A DNA stretch of 64,000 nucleotides from Anthopleura xanthogrammica (GCA_964019055.1 OZ025210.1:8761547-8825546); one strand, 5' to 3'; positions 51,245 through 61,744 are shown, numbered from the stretch's first letter. The notes: generated by a model not told the origin, from the sequence alone. A program made the numbers and translations.

Positions 51245-54051
51245 ATGGTCTCTGAAAGAAGATTTGGTGATGGCTTGTTCGTAGTTTGTGTTTACCTGGG
51301 TTTTCTAATTTGTCAGATCCAGATTGCTGGTAGGTGAATTGAGGTTATACATATATGACCTCTTTCCTGGATGCGTTTTTGATACACATTTACCTCATCA
51401 AATGTAGAGTCAGAACAACTTTGTTAGTAAGAATCGTTTAAACTCATTACGACTGACATGATGACTGACAATCTTTGAGATCCTTCTGTGAACTCGTGGC
51501 ACTTTATTTCTCAAATGAGAATCTTTGAATGCAAGTGCATTATTACTTTCTTCCTACGTCCCTGCTCTTGAATGTTGATTGAGAATCGATTTTAATTGGA
51601 ACGAACCAAGTATACCCTGGTTTACCTTACCCTACCCGTCTTAAACAATTTGTCGATAGAGGACTTGGAATACTGACTGAGATTTGGAATCTATATGCAG
51701 ATCAAGGTCTTACTGAATACAAACGGAGACTTTAGTTTACCACATGCTTGTTTAAGTCCTGTTCTTAATTTAATCCATAGACAGTATCGTAACAGTTTCT
51801 TCTGATAGTCACGCAACGCCTCAATCAAGTCACACAAACATCACATGCTCCGTGACGGGGGAAACGTTCGTTGGCTGGTTAAATCCGATTGGTCAGAGTA
51901 TTCCTTCAGATCGCTCAAAGAGAATCCATGTTGTCAGCAGTGGAGACAGGCATGATCTGATCATCAAAAATGTTCAGAAGAATGACAAAGGGACTTATGA
52001 ATGTCGAGCTGGGTCCACGTCTTTGCCTGTCAAGGTATACGTTGAATGTAAGTCCGTATCTTAAGGGTATCATGCATGGGTGCCATCCGCTGCTATAGCG
52101 CTGTCTCTTACCACTGTGTTGTTCATGCCTGGGGTTGTGGGTTTGATTCTCGACTGGACCCGTAATAATTTATGTGAGTTGAGCTTGTGTGATGTGTTGT
52201 TCACTCCCTAGCCTGCGTGCAGGCCGACTTAAGAATCACGAAATCACGAATCACGAAATCACGAATCACGAACTAATTTTTCTGAATTTCACGTATCACG
52301 GTCCAAAAAAAAGGCCGAATCACGCGTAACCCCAGTGTCACCCTGCAGAAGCACAGTGAGTGGTTTCACTGTAAAGTGAAATTTTGATAACGTCTCTTCT
52401 GTTTTTCAGATCCACCTAAGGTGCTTAGGTCCCAGTCTACCAATAATACACAATGGACATCATACACTGATCCAAATCCAGTCCAAATAAAGTGTGCATT
52501 TGATGGATACCCTGTGCCCAGTGTTGAGATCTCAAAAGACAACAAGCCAATCACCAAAGGTGTCAACCGAGGGTCGGGTTCATTGACGTACAAGTTTCAA
52601 GCCAAAACAATCGATGACATTGGATTTTATGCTTGTAGAGGAACTAACAGCCAAGGAGAGGAAACTTACTATGTGGAAATCTCGAAAACAGGTATAAAAT
52701 GGTTTGTAAATTAAGGCAAGATGACACGGCTTTCCTTTGCCGCATTCAATACCGTAAATCCTCTATCAAGCCCCCCGGGGGGCTTATTTATTTCAGGCAC
52801 GTTTGAGGGGGGGCTTATTGGAGAGGGGGGGGGGGGGGCTTAATAGAGAGGGGGCGTATTGATTTTTAGCCGAAGCGCTCTGAGTTCTACGCTATCAGAA
52901 TATAATATGATAATATATAGATTTAGGCACTGCCTAAAAGCGGAGCTCCCATAAATAATATATGTAGTGCTAAAAACGTGACAATTGTGTGACGCGGCAT
53001 AACGCCGGTTACAGCGTTACCACTTCTTTTGATTTTACCAGAACCCAGAAGGAAAAACTAAAAGACCATTATTTTAAGCCTTGTAAAGCATTAGAAAACT
53101 TTTCAATTCGAAGAAAAATAATTATAGATTGTAGAACATATGAATACATGTATAGAACAAAGGATTTTATTCAGCAAATCAGCTCTCGCTTTAGTGTCAA
53201 AATGCAAATTCACAATAAACGGAAGTTACATCCTGCAACAACTTCTACCGCTTGTTCGGTCCTTCAGATAATGCAATTACTTTTTAAAGGTTTTTATTTT
53301 TTTATTTGGTCAAAATCATGGCACGGCTAACTCACAGATCGAATTGGAAGTGTTTAGTGTGTTAGGTTTTACGGTAACATAGTGTCTTCCTTTGTTTAGA
53401 TCGTCCAGACCCCCCAGGAAACATCACGCTCTGGGTTGGCTGTGATTACATAATAGTAAACTGGATTCCACCGTTGACTGACAGGGGCAGTCCCGTTACG
53501 TCATACAGAATCGAGTTACTAAATAATGGTGATACAATACGAGGAGAAAACATTTCTTCCAGTGACAGAAAAAAGACACTCTTTCAGTTAGAGAAGTTGA
53601 CCAGTTATAGAGTGAGGATGAATGCCAAGAATGGTATGGGAACTGGAACATGGGAAACACATGCATTCAGAACGAATGCTGTATGTAAGTACTCTATCCT
53701 ACTAGCCTTATAACTCGCTTGGGACCAGGGAGGTGGTGCATGGTCAGCGACATCTGTGGCATATTTTTAATAAACGTATGTCTCATATCTCAGATGTCTT
53801 AGCTCCCCCTACTTTTCTGTAGAGAATTTTGTGGTCCCATATAAATATATCACGACTAAAAAGTGCTGATCGTCCCTTGGTACTTTTAAAACTTCTAGTG
53901 CTATTTTTGAGAATAGCTTATAATAATATGTAAAGCTTATAAATAAGTTAAGCCTTTTTCCTCTTTAATTTCAGGTACTGGAAAAAACAATAAAGCAAGC
54001 ATGATTTTGCTAGTTCTTGCCATAGTATTATCTATGATTATCAAAACATGA
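51245..54051 (+). CDS. Secreted Ig-Ig-FN3 protein with probable GPI anchor
   Basis: Five exons, all with phase-1 junctions: 51245-51329, 51781-52047, 52410-52691, 53400-53684, 53975-54051; 331 residues. Exon 1 is a signal peptide (hydrophobic core LFVVCVYLGFLICQ). Exon 2 is an Ig domain with Cys51, Trp61 and the DKGTYEC end (Cys103). Exon 3 is a second Ig domain with Cys146 and DDIGFYAC (Cys193), lacking the usual Trp. Exon 4 is an FN3 domain (about 213-306, VNWIPPLTDRGSPVTSYRIEL region). Exon 5 encodes a short polar stretch and a hydrophobic end (MILLVLAIVLSMII then KT), which looks like a GPI-attachment signal or, less likely, a membrane anchor without cytoplasmic tail. One-domain-per-exon phase-1 architecture is typical of Ig-superfamily genes. 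Probably cell-surface adhesion or recognition; partner unknown. Confidence 0.88.
52085..52330. repeat. SINE remnant and AATCACGAAATCACG simple repeat in intron 2 of the Ig-FN3 gene
   Basis: A B-box-like GTGGGTTTGATTCTCGAC near 52137 follows a tRNA-like start. At about 52233-52275 come tandem AATCACGAAATCACG units. Confidence 0.5.
52745..52875. repeat. G-rich repeat with GGGGGGCTTATT units in intron 3 of the Ig-FN3 gene
   Basis: GTAAATCCTCTATCAAGCCC followed by several GGGGGGCTTATTxx and GGGGGCGTATTGATTT units. A C-rich/G-rich palindrome (CCCCCCGGGGGG) starts it. Confidence 0.6.
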
Positions 54052-54089
54052 TTATTTGTATGACTTCTGTTCAGTGAATTTCTTTCCTT

Positions 54090-54525
54090 GGCTTCTAGCT
54101 TACGTACAGCCAGAGATATTTAAGATTTTCTTCAGCTTGGCTTTCTCGCATCCGCGAAGCGAATTCTAAGGGAATGTATGGCCATCAAACAACAATTTTG
54201 GATATTTTTTCTCCGACTCGATATTCACACCAAAACTCGATTTTCTTGATCATTTTTGATACCATATTCATTTCGAACAAGTGATTTTGAGGGGCAAAAC
54301 AGGGAAATTGGATTTTTCAATGACCCTCTGATGGGTCTCCCTGTGATCAGCACTACAAGAAAGATGAAAGACAGTCTCTCAGGAGCACCAAAGACAGGGC
54401 TCAATCCTACTTTGTCGTACATGATATCACAAAACTATATGTTTGTACGACTTTTTTTGTACGACTCGATATTCCCACCAAAACTCGATTTTATTGATCA
54501 TTTTTGATACCATATTGATTGCAGA
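54090..54525 (+). repeat. Dispersed repeat block, also at 60645-60965
   Basis: Starts GGCTTCTAGCTTACGTACAG and CCAGAGATATTT, then a segment whose plus-strand translation has DPLMGLPVISTTRKM and GAPKTGLNPTLSYM. The same order and near-identical sequence recur at 60645-60965. The starting segment alone recurs at 61008-61096 and at 63960-64000. Confidence 0.8.
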
Positions 54526-54530
54526 TTGAT

Positions 54531-55058
54531 TGGATGAACACTTAGGAATAAGAATGTACAAGCGATGTATTGGAAGAACGCATAGGAATAAGAATGTACA
54601 TGAGATGGATTGGATGAACGCATAGGAATAAGAATGTACATGAGATGGATTGGATGAACGAATAGGAATAAGAATGTACACGAGATAGATTGGATGAACG
54701 AATAGGAATAAGAATGTACACGAGATAGATTGGATGAATTCTTAGGAATAGGAGTGTATATAAGATGGATTGGATGAACCCATAGGAATAAAAATGTACA
54801 CGAGATAGATTAGATGAACGCATAGGAATAAGAATGTACCCAAGATGGATTGGATTAACGTATGGGAAAAAGAATGTAATCGAGATAGATTGTATGAATG
54901 CGTAGGAATAAGAATGTACATAAGATGGATTGGATGAACGCATAGGAATAAGAATGTACACGAGATGGATTGGATGAACGCATAGGAATAAGAATGTACA
55001 CGAGATGGATTGGATGAACGCATAGGAATAAGAATGTACACGAGATGGATTGGATGAA
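54531..55058. repeat. 40-bp satellite array, about 13 units
   Basis: Units of the type GGATGAACGCATAGGAATAA then GAATGTACACGAGATGGATT repeat every 40 bases. Units vary by a few bases. All three minus frames are open over long stretches because of the sequence of the unit, giving spurious frames (54427-54681, 54542-54961, 54742-55041). Confidence 0.93.
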
Positions 55059-56655
55059 TTAATAATAATAATAAATAGTTTATTAAACTTCTATTGCGCC
55101 CTAATTATTAAGATATTCTAAAGCGCTTAACAATCTAATAATATATATATGATGTAAAATCTATGCATAGGCTAACAGAAAATATATAAATATATAACAT
55201 ACCTAGAATATAATAAATTTATATAAAACACCTATCCTAATAAAACGCTCTTCTAAAAAGGTGGGTCTTAAGTCTTTTTTTAAAAGAGTTAATGCTATCA
55301 CATGTTCTAAGTGATATTAGTAAAATTCTACTACTATACTATTGCAAATCCTGCATTCTGATTGGCTAACGTACTCACTATCTATCAGCCGATAGATAGT
55401 GGGTAGAGAAAGCCGGACTTGTTTTGAAAAAATGGCGGCTTTTCCTTCGCGCTTTTGTGAAGTTTAGTTTAGTTTAGTATAGTATAGTTTAGTTGAGATT
55501 TTTACTAAAACAATTAGAAGACTCACTCTCGATTTCTATTGGCTTTGATAGTTGACTCGGGGCCGGAGCCCCTCGTCAACTATCAGCCGATAGAAATCTC
55601 GAGTTCGTCTTCTAATTGTTAAATGGCAGAGCATTCCAAACAGTAGGGCCTGCGTGTACAAATGCGCGCTCGCCGAAGGTCTTACACCTTGCACGAGGAA
55701 CTTGCAAGAAATATCCAGAATCAGATCTCAAACTATACCTGGTATCAGGTTTAGTATTAATCAACTCCATGATATGCACTGGGGCAAATCCATGCAACGT
55801 CTTAAAACCTAGTAGCGCAATCTTATATTCTACTCTATACTTAATTGGCAACCAATGAAGCCGCATGATTTGCCTAATATTGTACAATCCCCTGAAAGCC
55901 TTACTACAAACCTTCCCAATATGGGTACTCATAGATAGGTGATTATCAAACCAAGAACCTAAGTTCCTAACACTATCCTGCGATTTAATGTCACAGTTCC
56001 CAACTCGAATAGAACTAATGTTGATTTTGGATAACTGCTTTCGAGAACCAATGATGAGCAATTCCGTCTTCGAATCGTTAAACATTAGCTTGTTACAAAC
56101 CAGCCAGGCTCTGACATCCTCAATACAACTCTCTATGGCCTTGACCGCAAGATCTTCTGCAGCTGATGAAACAGGGCGAAAAGAGACATACAGCTGCGTG
56201 TCGTCAGCATATCCATGAACCAAAGGCAGGTGTTTCTTGACAACCTCAAACAAGCGCGATGCATAGAGAATGAAGAGGATGGGCCCCAGACAACTTCCTT
56301 GAGGAATGCCGCAATTAACATTAAAGATCTTGGAGGATTGCTGGTCGACGATAACATGTTGTTTCCTCTCAGACAGGCACGATCTAAACCACTGAAGGGC
56401 ATCACCACATACACCAAAGTCGGATTGCAAGATTTCTAGCATTATCTTACAATCAATCGTGTCGATGGCGGCACGTTGGAATCGGATCCAGCTGGCAGCT
56501 AGCATTAGACATGCCTGTGATGATATCAGACACTTCTTCTTTAGATAGACGCATAGCCTTGTATTCTTTAAGCTCCGGACTGAACCATGGCACTCTAGGT
56601 CTGATGGTTAGAACCTTGGTATTGATTGGTGCATGCTTGTCCATGAATGCATAGG
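55056..56655 (-). mobile_element. CR1/L2-like LINE with reverse transcriptase, internally deleted, inserted in the satellite
   Basis: The 3' end of the LINE is at about 55056 (ATT repeats and a region containing AAAGCGCTT in the opposite sense), and its 5' part at about 56645. The minus-strand frame 56505-55612 encodes reverse transcriptase with GIPQGSCLGPILFILYASRL and the catalytic YADDTQLYVSF. Endogenous C-terminal text (LHWLPIKYRVEYKIALLGFK, ERAFVHAGPTVWNALP) follows directly after NIRQIMR. The segment that normally separates them in this family, roughly 60 residues, is missing. The piece 56644-56453 adds an upstream part with another internal jump. Satellite sequence continues on both sides. 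Confidence 0.9.
55320..55620. repeat. Fold-backs at the LINE 3' part
   Basis: CTCACTATCTATCAGCC and its inverse GATAGATAGTGGG lie near 55374-55404. At 55509-55620, AACAATTAGAAGACTCACTC to GAGTTCGTCTTCTAATTGTT is a hairpin of about 112 bases containing ATAGTTGACTCGGGGCCGGA and its partner. The 112-base one seems to be a MITE inserted in the LINE. Confidence 0.7.
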
Positions 56656-56659
56656 AATA

Positions 56660-56905
56660 AGAATATAGACGCTTCGCTTTTAATTAATCTATTCTTTTGT
56701 CTTTTTATTATTTTGTATTGTTTTTTTCTTGTAACCTTGCCTACCTTGCTCTCATTGGTTATCCGACGAAGGACTAGCGTCCGAAACGTCAGTAAGTGAT
56801 CTCTCTTATTTTTTTACGGTGTAAAATTTAACTTTTTATCACAACTGTACACGAGATGAACTGGATGAACGAATAGGAATAAGGATGTACACGAGATGGA
56901 TAGAT
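56660..56905. repeat. Hammerhead-like unit and more satellite
   Basis: After a satellite unit at 56640-56668, a segment at about 56669-56850 carries GACGAAGGACTAGCGTCC then GAAACGTCAG and a TTTACGGTGTAAAATTTA end. Satellite units resume at about 56850-56905. Confidence 0.65.
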
Positions 56906-56922
56906 AATTAAACTAATTGATC

Positions 56923-56965
<43 letters not shown>

Positions 56966-57005
56966 TTTCACGGGGACTTTTTAACGCTGTCATTTATAGA
57001 TACTG

Positions 57006-57303
57006 CAAGAGCCGCTTGTACGAAGCCTGAATAACATCCAGTGGATAAAACCTATACAAACTCTATAAGCCAATTTAAAGTTTAAGAATCGTTTTCAGTG
57101 CGAATGCGATTTTATCCTGAATTTTCTCACCTTCTTTTGTTTAGTTACAAAACATAAGAAGGTTTAAACAAAAGAAGGTGAGAAATTCGGGATAAAATTG
57201 CATGCGCACTGAAAACAAATCTTTTAAAACTTTGAGCTGGCTTATACACTGGATAACTATTATAATGTAGATAACTTTATCCTGGTTTCGTACAACCGGC
57301 CCC
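57006..57303. mobile_element. MITE with GGGGCCGGTTGTACGAA-type ends
   Basis: The left end GAGCCGCTTGTACGAAGCCTG and the right end TTTCGTACAACCGGCCCC are imperfect inverse copies. The inner arms CTCACCTTCTTTTGTTTA and TAAACAAAAGAAGGTGAG pair exactly near 57128-57184. A TA microsatellite and a T run lie just upstream (56928-56965). Confidence 0.75.
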
Positions 57304-57544
57304 AGTAGTATAGACAAGCAACACAGCAATTACAGAAAACTTGGTTAAGTTCGTATGAAGTAGTTGCACTACATTCATACAATCATAGATATTTTGTTTG
57401 CATCTTCTTCAGGCAGAACATATATTTCAAAGCAGGAATCATAGTTTACTTTTCAAATCGAGAGAGCTGAAATCATGATGCTGATAGCATGTATTCATGT
57501 AAGAAAAAAGAAAAAAGAAAAACAATTGAAAAATTATCTTATCA

Positions 57545-57600
57545 GGATACGACGGGATTCGAACCTACGTTCACAGAGACAAATTCAAAAATTTATATCA
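57545..57600 (-). repeat. tRNA-like B box on the minus strand
   Basis: The reverse complement contains GTAGGTTCGAATCCCGTCG, a good Pol III B box. No matching 72-base cloverleaf was found by eye, so it is treated as a SINE head or remnant, not a tRNA gene. Confidence 0.35.
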
Positions 57601-57601
57601 C

Positions 57602-58087
57602 GGTGCCATACCCCGAGACATCCGCAGAGCTGGGCCGTCGTATGGACTTCGGACCTGACGGCAATTAAATCCTTCTGTCCTTGAGTGTACGGATTACGTA
57701 GAAAAATATTCTAGCCGAGGCATCAGGGAAGAGACCAGCCGGCCCCCAGACCATACCTACAGCTAAACCCTTGCACTATCGCAACGCACGTTCAATTCAA
57801 GTGGAAAATAACCTAGTCTATCTGGTGCATTGTTATCACGGCTATTGTTGTGCAAATTACGTGAAACCGTGGCCTAGTGGGGAAAACTTGGGTTTCAACC
57901 AGACTCGGTCAAGTCCGTATGGGCTGGGTCAGTACTTGGAGGGGTGACATTTTTTTCGACAAATAGTGTCCCATTTTTTTTATGAAGTGCAAGGACTGAA
58001 ATAATGAAACAATGAATATTTAAAAGATTCCTGTTTGCGTTGAGCGTATTACCAGAACAGCATGGTTAAGAGGAGACAAAAGAGATG
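57602..58087 (+). repeat. Dispersed repeat with a 5S rRNA-like end (copy 2)
   Basis: Parallel to 34079-34550. Contains GGGCTGGGTCAGTACTTGGA and GGGGTGAC near 57923-57950, matching the 3' domain of 5S rRNA less well than copy 1. Confidence 0.55.
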
Positions 58088-58114
58088 ATAACTAGCGGTA
58101 AGCTAGTTTTACGG

Positions 58115-58353
58115 GAAGCACGGGTGGCGTAGCGGTGAGAGCGCTTCCCTCTCACCAAGGCGACCCGAGTTCGAGCCCCGCTGGCGGGGCTCGGTGTCGT
58201 AAGTGAGTAGAGTTGTTTGTTGGTTCTCTCCTGTGCTTCGAGGGTTTTTCCGGGTTCTCCGGTTTTTCCTACCTCCTCAAAAATCAACTTCTAAATTCCA
58301 ATTGGAATGCAGTAGTGGAATAACCACTCTGTGGATTCCACTGTTAATCGCAT

Positions 58354-58392
<39 letters not shown>

Positions 58393-58472
58393 TTTGTTTG
58401 TTTGTTTGTTTGTTTGTTTGTTTGTTTGTTTGTTTGTTTGTTTGTTTGTTTATTTATTTATTTATTTATTTA
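58115..58472 (+). mobile_element. tRNA-derived SINE with TTTA/TTTG tail
   Basis: An A-box-like GTGGCGTAGCGGTGAG and a B-box-like CGAGTTCGAGCCCC are at tRNA spacing. The body carries GGTTCTCTCCTG, GGGTTTTTCCGGGTTCTCC and CCTACCTCCTC. The tail is (TTTA)n, then (TTTG)n, then (TTTA)n at 58352-58472. It is the best preserved copy of the family also seen at 31-440. The frame 58203-58526 is translation of the SINE and its tail. Confidence 0.82.
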
Positions 58473-58514
58473 GCTAGTGTGGGCTGCATCGGTGTTTCTA
58501 ATGAAACAGTTGTG

Positions 58515-58755
58515 ATAAAAAGGTAAATTTTACACCGTAAAGAATAAGAAAGATCACTTACTGACGTTTCGGACGCTAGTCCTTCGTCGGAGTAAAAGCA
58601 AAGAAGGACTAGCGTCCGAAACGTCGGTAAGTGATCTTTCTTATTTTTTACGGTGTAAAATTGCTTTTACTCCGACGAAGGACTAGCGTCCGAAACTTCA
58701 GTAAGTGATCTTTCTTACTTTTTACGGTGTAAGATTTACTTTTTTATCACAAAAG
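58515..58755. repeat. Inverted and direct copies of the hammerhead-like unit
   Basis: Three copies of a unit with CCGACGAAGGACTAGCGTCC and GAAACGTC plus GTAAGTGATCTTTCTTA and a TTTTACGGTGTAAAAT end. The first is inverted (58520-58592); the next two run head to tail (58600-58665 and 58668-58750). Confidence 0.7.
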
Positions 58756-58794
58756 GAGACAAAAGACCCTAGTTAGGGTAGAGGGATAATCCTA

Positions 58795-59026
58795 TACCCC
58801 GTTCACACTATAGCTTAAACATGTTTTAAAGTAGTTTAACTAAACATGTTTTGAAAATTATTTACAAACATTGTTCACTCTTTGATGAAATAATACATAT
58901 AAACTATCCTTCATATTGTACTGAACAAATTAGAGATAAAATAATTACATTGAAGCTTTCTAGTCTCTAAACATTTTGTTTAATAAAAACTCAGTTTAAC
59001 TAAACACGTTTTGGTGTGAATGGGGT
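58795..59026. mobile_element. MITE with TACCCCGTTCACAC ends
   Basis: The left end TACCCCGTTCACACTA and the right end GGTGTGAATGGGGTA are inverse. Subterminal AAACATGTTTT and AAACACGTTTT also pair. About 230 bases, no coding capacity. Confidence 0.75.
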
Positions 59027-59029
59027 ACT

Positions 59030-60320
59030 AGTTTAGTGAAAAGGATACTATTGGTTCAGTTGAAGGAAAACTCTTTGCTCTGGTGTAGGGATGCTCCTAC
59101 TCCGTTATTCGAAATATCCCTGAAATACTTGATCATTATTACTGGGTTACCTGTGGTAAACCAGTCATAAAATACCTTTTTTTTTCTGATTCCTTCGCGA
59201 CAAAATGGCAAAGCTGCGCAATAGTACCCAAGGGTCTTCAGAACTTTACCCAAGAAGCCTTAGCGGGCATCTGATACAGGGTTCCTGTCCATAGTCCGAC
59301 AATTAGCATGTGCCAACTGTCAATCAATGTCACTACGTTGCTAAGTGATTAAGAGAGGGCGGAGCTAGCATATCACGTGACATAAATTAATGTCTACGCA
59401 TGTTCTAATTCGTTGACCGCTGTAATTAAAGAGTGAGCCGAGTCAGAATTTTTAATTTATTCGTAAACAAGGATAATTCTAATCGAACCAGGAATTCTGA
59501 AGAATTTTCATTCCTCACGGCAAATGGCTAACTTTGATTAACTACTCGTGCTTTGACTCAGCTATTTAAAGCTGTATTATCTGTAGTATCAGTACAAAAG
59601 GAAAAAGCTAGCCATGGCCAATATTTAATTCTTGTGTTAAAGAATTTCTACGCGCTCCAAGCTAAATCAAACCGATGGGTTGTCCTGACTTCATTTGAGT
59701 TTTACCGACCCGATTCTCGGATGCTATATTTAATGGTTTGACTCAACAAGACTACTACAAATAAACATGAGGTACAAAGAAGTTTATTGGGGCTTTCATT
59801 TTGATATTAAGAACTGAAGAGTAATGAGAAATATTGTTAAATCGAACACATGCATTTTGACCCTCAGATCAATCTCTTATAAAGTCATTCAACTCACGGT
59901 CCTTCTGTCTGCGACTTAATTACATTTGATAAAACTCGGACTGGAATCGGAAGGATATGGAAGTTGGACTCCACCAAAATGGGTATTTTCGATGATTTAG
60001 TTTTTGATTTAACTTTTTTTTCCAAAATGGCTTTCACTGTACATTTATAGTAGGCAGTCTCTCACTGTCTTTTGAAAAACGACGAAAAAAGAAAACGAGG
60101 GCCTCGACAGTATGTTACATCGAAAATACGAAATATTAAAAACCAAATTACAATCAGCTAATTTTATAATTGATCACTCCAACCCGGTCCAGGTAACCCA
60201 GTGCACGCTGCCACCAGCGTCTTGTTCAAACGTTTTCTGCTTGCGGTGAACGTATTATAGGAACCAATTGGTCAACAGGAAACAGAAACACAAATACCAA
60301 AGTCAAAGCAGAACTCTCAC
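59030..60320. other. Spacer, no gene seen
   Basis: CACGTG lies at about 59374, and a short A/T-rich region near 59400-59560 could be promoter-like, but no supporting exon was found. Frames here are short and unspliced. Confidence 0.35.
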
Positions 60321-60329
60321 TGGATTGAA

Positions 60330-60643
60330 TAATAATGTACACGAGATGGATTGGATTAAAGCATAGCAATAAGAATGTACACGAGATGGATTGGATGAAC
60401 GCATAGAAAAAGGAATGTAAAAGAGATGTATTGGATGAACGCACAGAAATAACATTAGATTAGATGAACGCTTAGGAATAAGAATGTACATGAGATGGAT
60501 TGGATGAACGCATAGAAATAGGAATGTAAAAGAGATGTATTGGATGAACGCACACAAATAAGATTAGATTAGATGAACGCTTAGGAATAAGAATGTACAT
60601 GAGATGGATTGGATGAACGCATAGGAATAAGAATGTACACAAC
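60330..60643. repeat. Second 40-bp satellite array, irregular
   Basis: Units like those at 54531-55058, with insertions and deletions (for example ATAGAAAAAGGAATGTAAAA). About 7-8 units, directly followed by the dispersed repeat block. Confidence 0.9.
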
Positions 60644-60644
60644 T

Positions 60645-61096
60645 GGCTTCTAGCTTACGTACAGCCAGAGATATTTGAAATTTTCTTCAGCTTAGCTTTC
60701 TCGCATTATAAGGGAATGTATGGTCATTCTCCGACTCGACATTCACACCAAAACTCGATTTTCTTGATCATTTTTGAAACCATATTGATTTCGAACAAGT
60801 GATTTTGAGTTGCAAAACAGGAAAATTGGATTTTTCACTAACCCCCTGATGGGTCTCCCTGTGTCCAGCACTACAAGAAAGATGAAAGACAGCCTCTCAG
60901 GAGCCCCCAAGACAGGGCTCAATCCTACTTTATCGTACATGATATCACAAAACTATATGTCTGGATAGCAAACCAGAGGTTCAAAGTCATTGAAGCTATT
61001 TACCTTAGGCTTCTAGCTTACGTACAGCCAGAGATATTTGAGATTTTCTTCCGCTTAGCTTTTTCGCATCCGCGAAGCGAATTATAAGGGAATGTA
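60645..61096 (+). repeat. Second dispersed repeat block and extra copy of its start
   Basis: 60645-60965 repeats 54090-54525, including the region translated as the DPLMGLPV-like segment. 61008-61096 repeats only the opening GGCTTCTAGCTTACGTACAG stretch through GGGAATGTA. Confidence 0.85.
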
Positions 61097-61119
61097 AACT
61101 GTAAATTTCGATCGAGGTG

Positions 61120-61475
61120 ATTCAGCCTCAAAAATTGGGCCGAAATGGTGCACATATTTTGGGGCTGATTTGGCCCTATTTCTAGAGGGCTGAATTGACA
61201 CTCATAGAAGGAGCTAAAACGACCCTGTGCACATCTGTTTTGGATAATCCGATGGAGCTGATTCAGCCCCAAATGTGGGACCGAAAAGCTGAGTAAAATA
61301 TTTTGGGGCTGATTTGGCTTTTTTTTGTACGGGGCTGAATTAGACCCAGTCTTAAAAGCTGAATTGACCCTCAGAGGAGGTACTAAAACGAACCGATGCA
61401 AATCTGTTTTGGATAATGGAGGTGCTGATTTGGAATTTGTAGGAGCTGAATTAAATTTTCGTAGAGCTGAAACGT
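61120..61475. repeat. Degenerate GGGGCTGATTTGGC-type repeats
   Basis: TTTTGGGGCTGATTTGGC, GGGCTGAATT and GATTCAGCCCCAAA occur in both orientations every 60-120 bases. A short relative is at 62835-62910. Frames on either strand are by-products. Confidence 0.6.
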
Positions 61476-61543
61476 TGTGTTGTTTTGGCTATGACAGGTT
61501 CATAAGATCCTTTTAAAAGCTGCTTCAGTCCAAATGGAACCAA

Positions 61544-61744
61544 TAGACCTCATCGGCTTGGGTGTAATGTTGTCCCATTTCAGACCACGTGTCATTCCCC
61601 AGAGTATCATTTCATTGTTTAACGGTTGCGCATGAGAAGATACATGAATATGGATACAACTCAAACAAAGAATCGAATCTTATTCTCAGGAGAATGACAC
61701 GTGGTCTGAAATGGGACAACATTACCCCAAGCCGATGAGGTCTA
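61544..61744. mobile_element. MITE with 56-bp inverted repeats, same core as 222-386
   Basis: TAGACCTCATCGGCTTGG at the left is mirrored by CCAAGCCGATGAGGTCTA at the right. The arms continue through CCCATTTCAGACCACGTGTC. Best preserved of three related copies in the window. Confidence 0.88.

Noticed and set aside
54427..55041. Long minus-strand frames with YILIPMRSSNPSRVHSYS repeats
   Set aside because: The 40-bp satellite unit lacks stops on the minus strand in all frames, so every array gives such frames. No splice or start context.
54531..55058. CRISPR array
   Set aside because: The 40-bp units are contiguous without unique spacers, and the genome is animal.
55616..56439. Plus-strand frames opposite the reverse transcriptase
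   Set aside because: Antisense shadows of the LINE coding region.
57920..57950. 5S rRNA gene
   Set aside because: Only the 3' domain resembles 5S; the rest belongs to a dispersed repeat.
58115..58190. tRNA gene
   Set aside because: Good A and B boxes, but no acceptor-stem pairing was found by eye. The body and TTTA tail mark it as a SINE.
58203..58526. 107-codon frame with FIYLFIYLF repeat
   Set aside because: Translation of the SINE body and its TTTA/TTTG tail.
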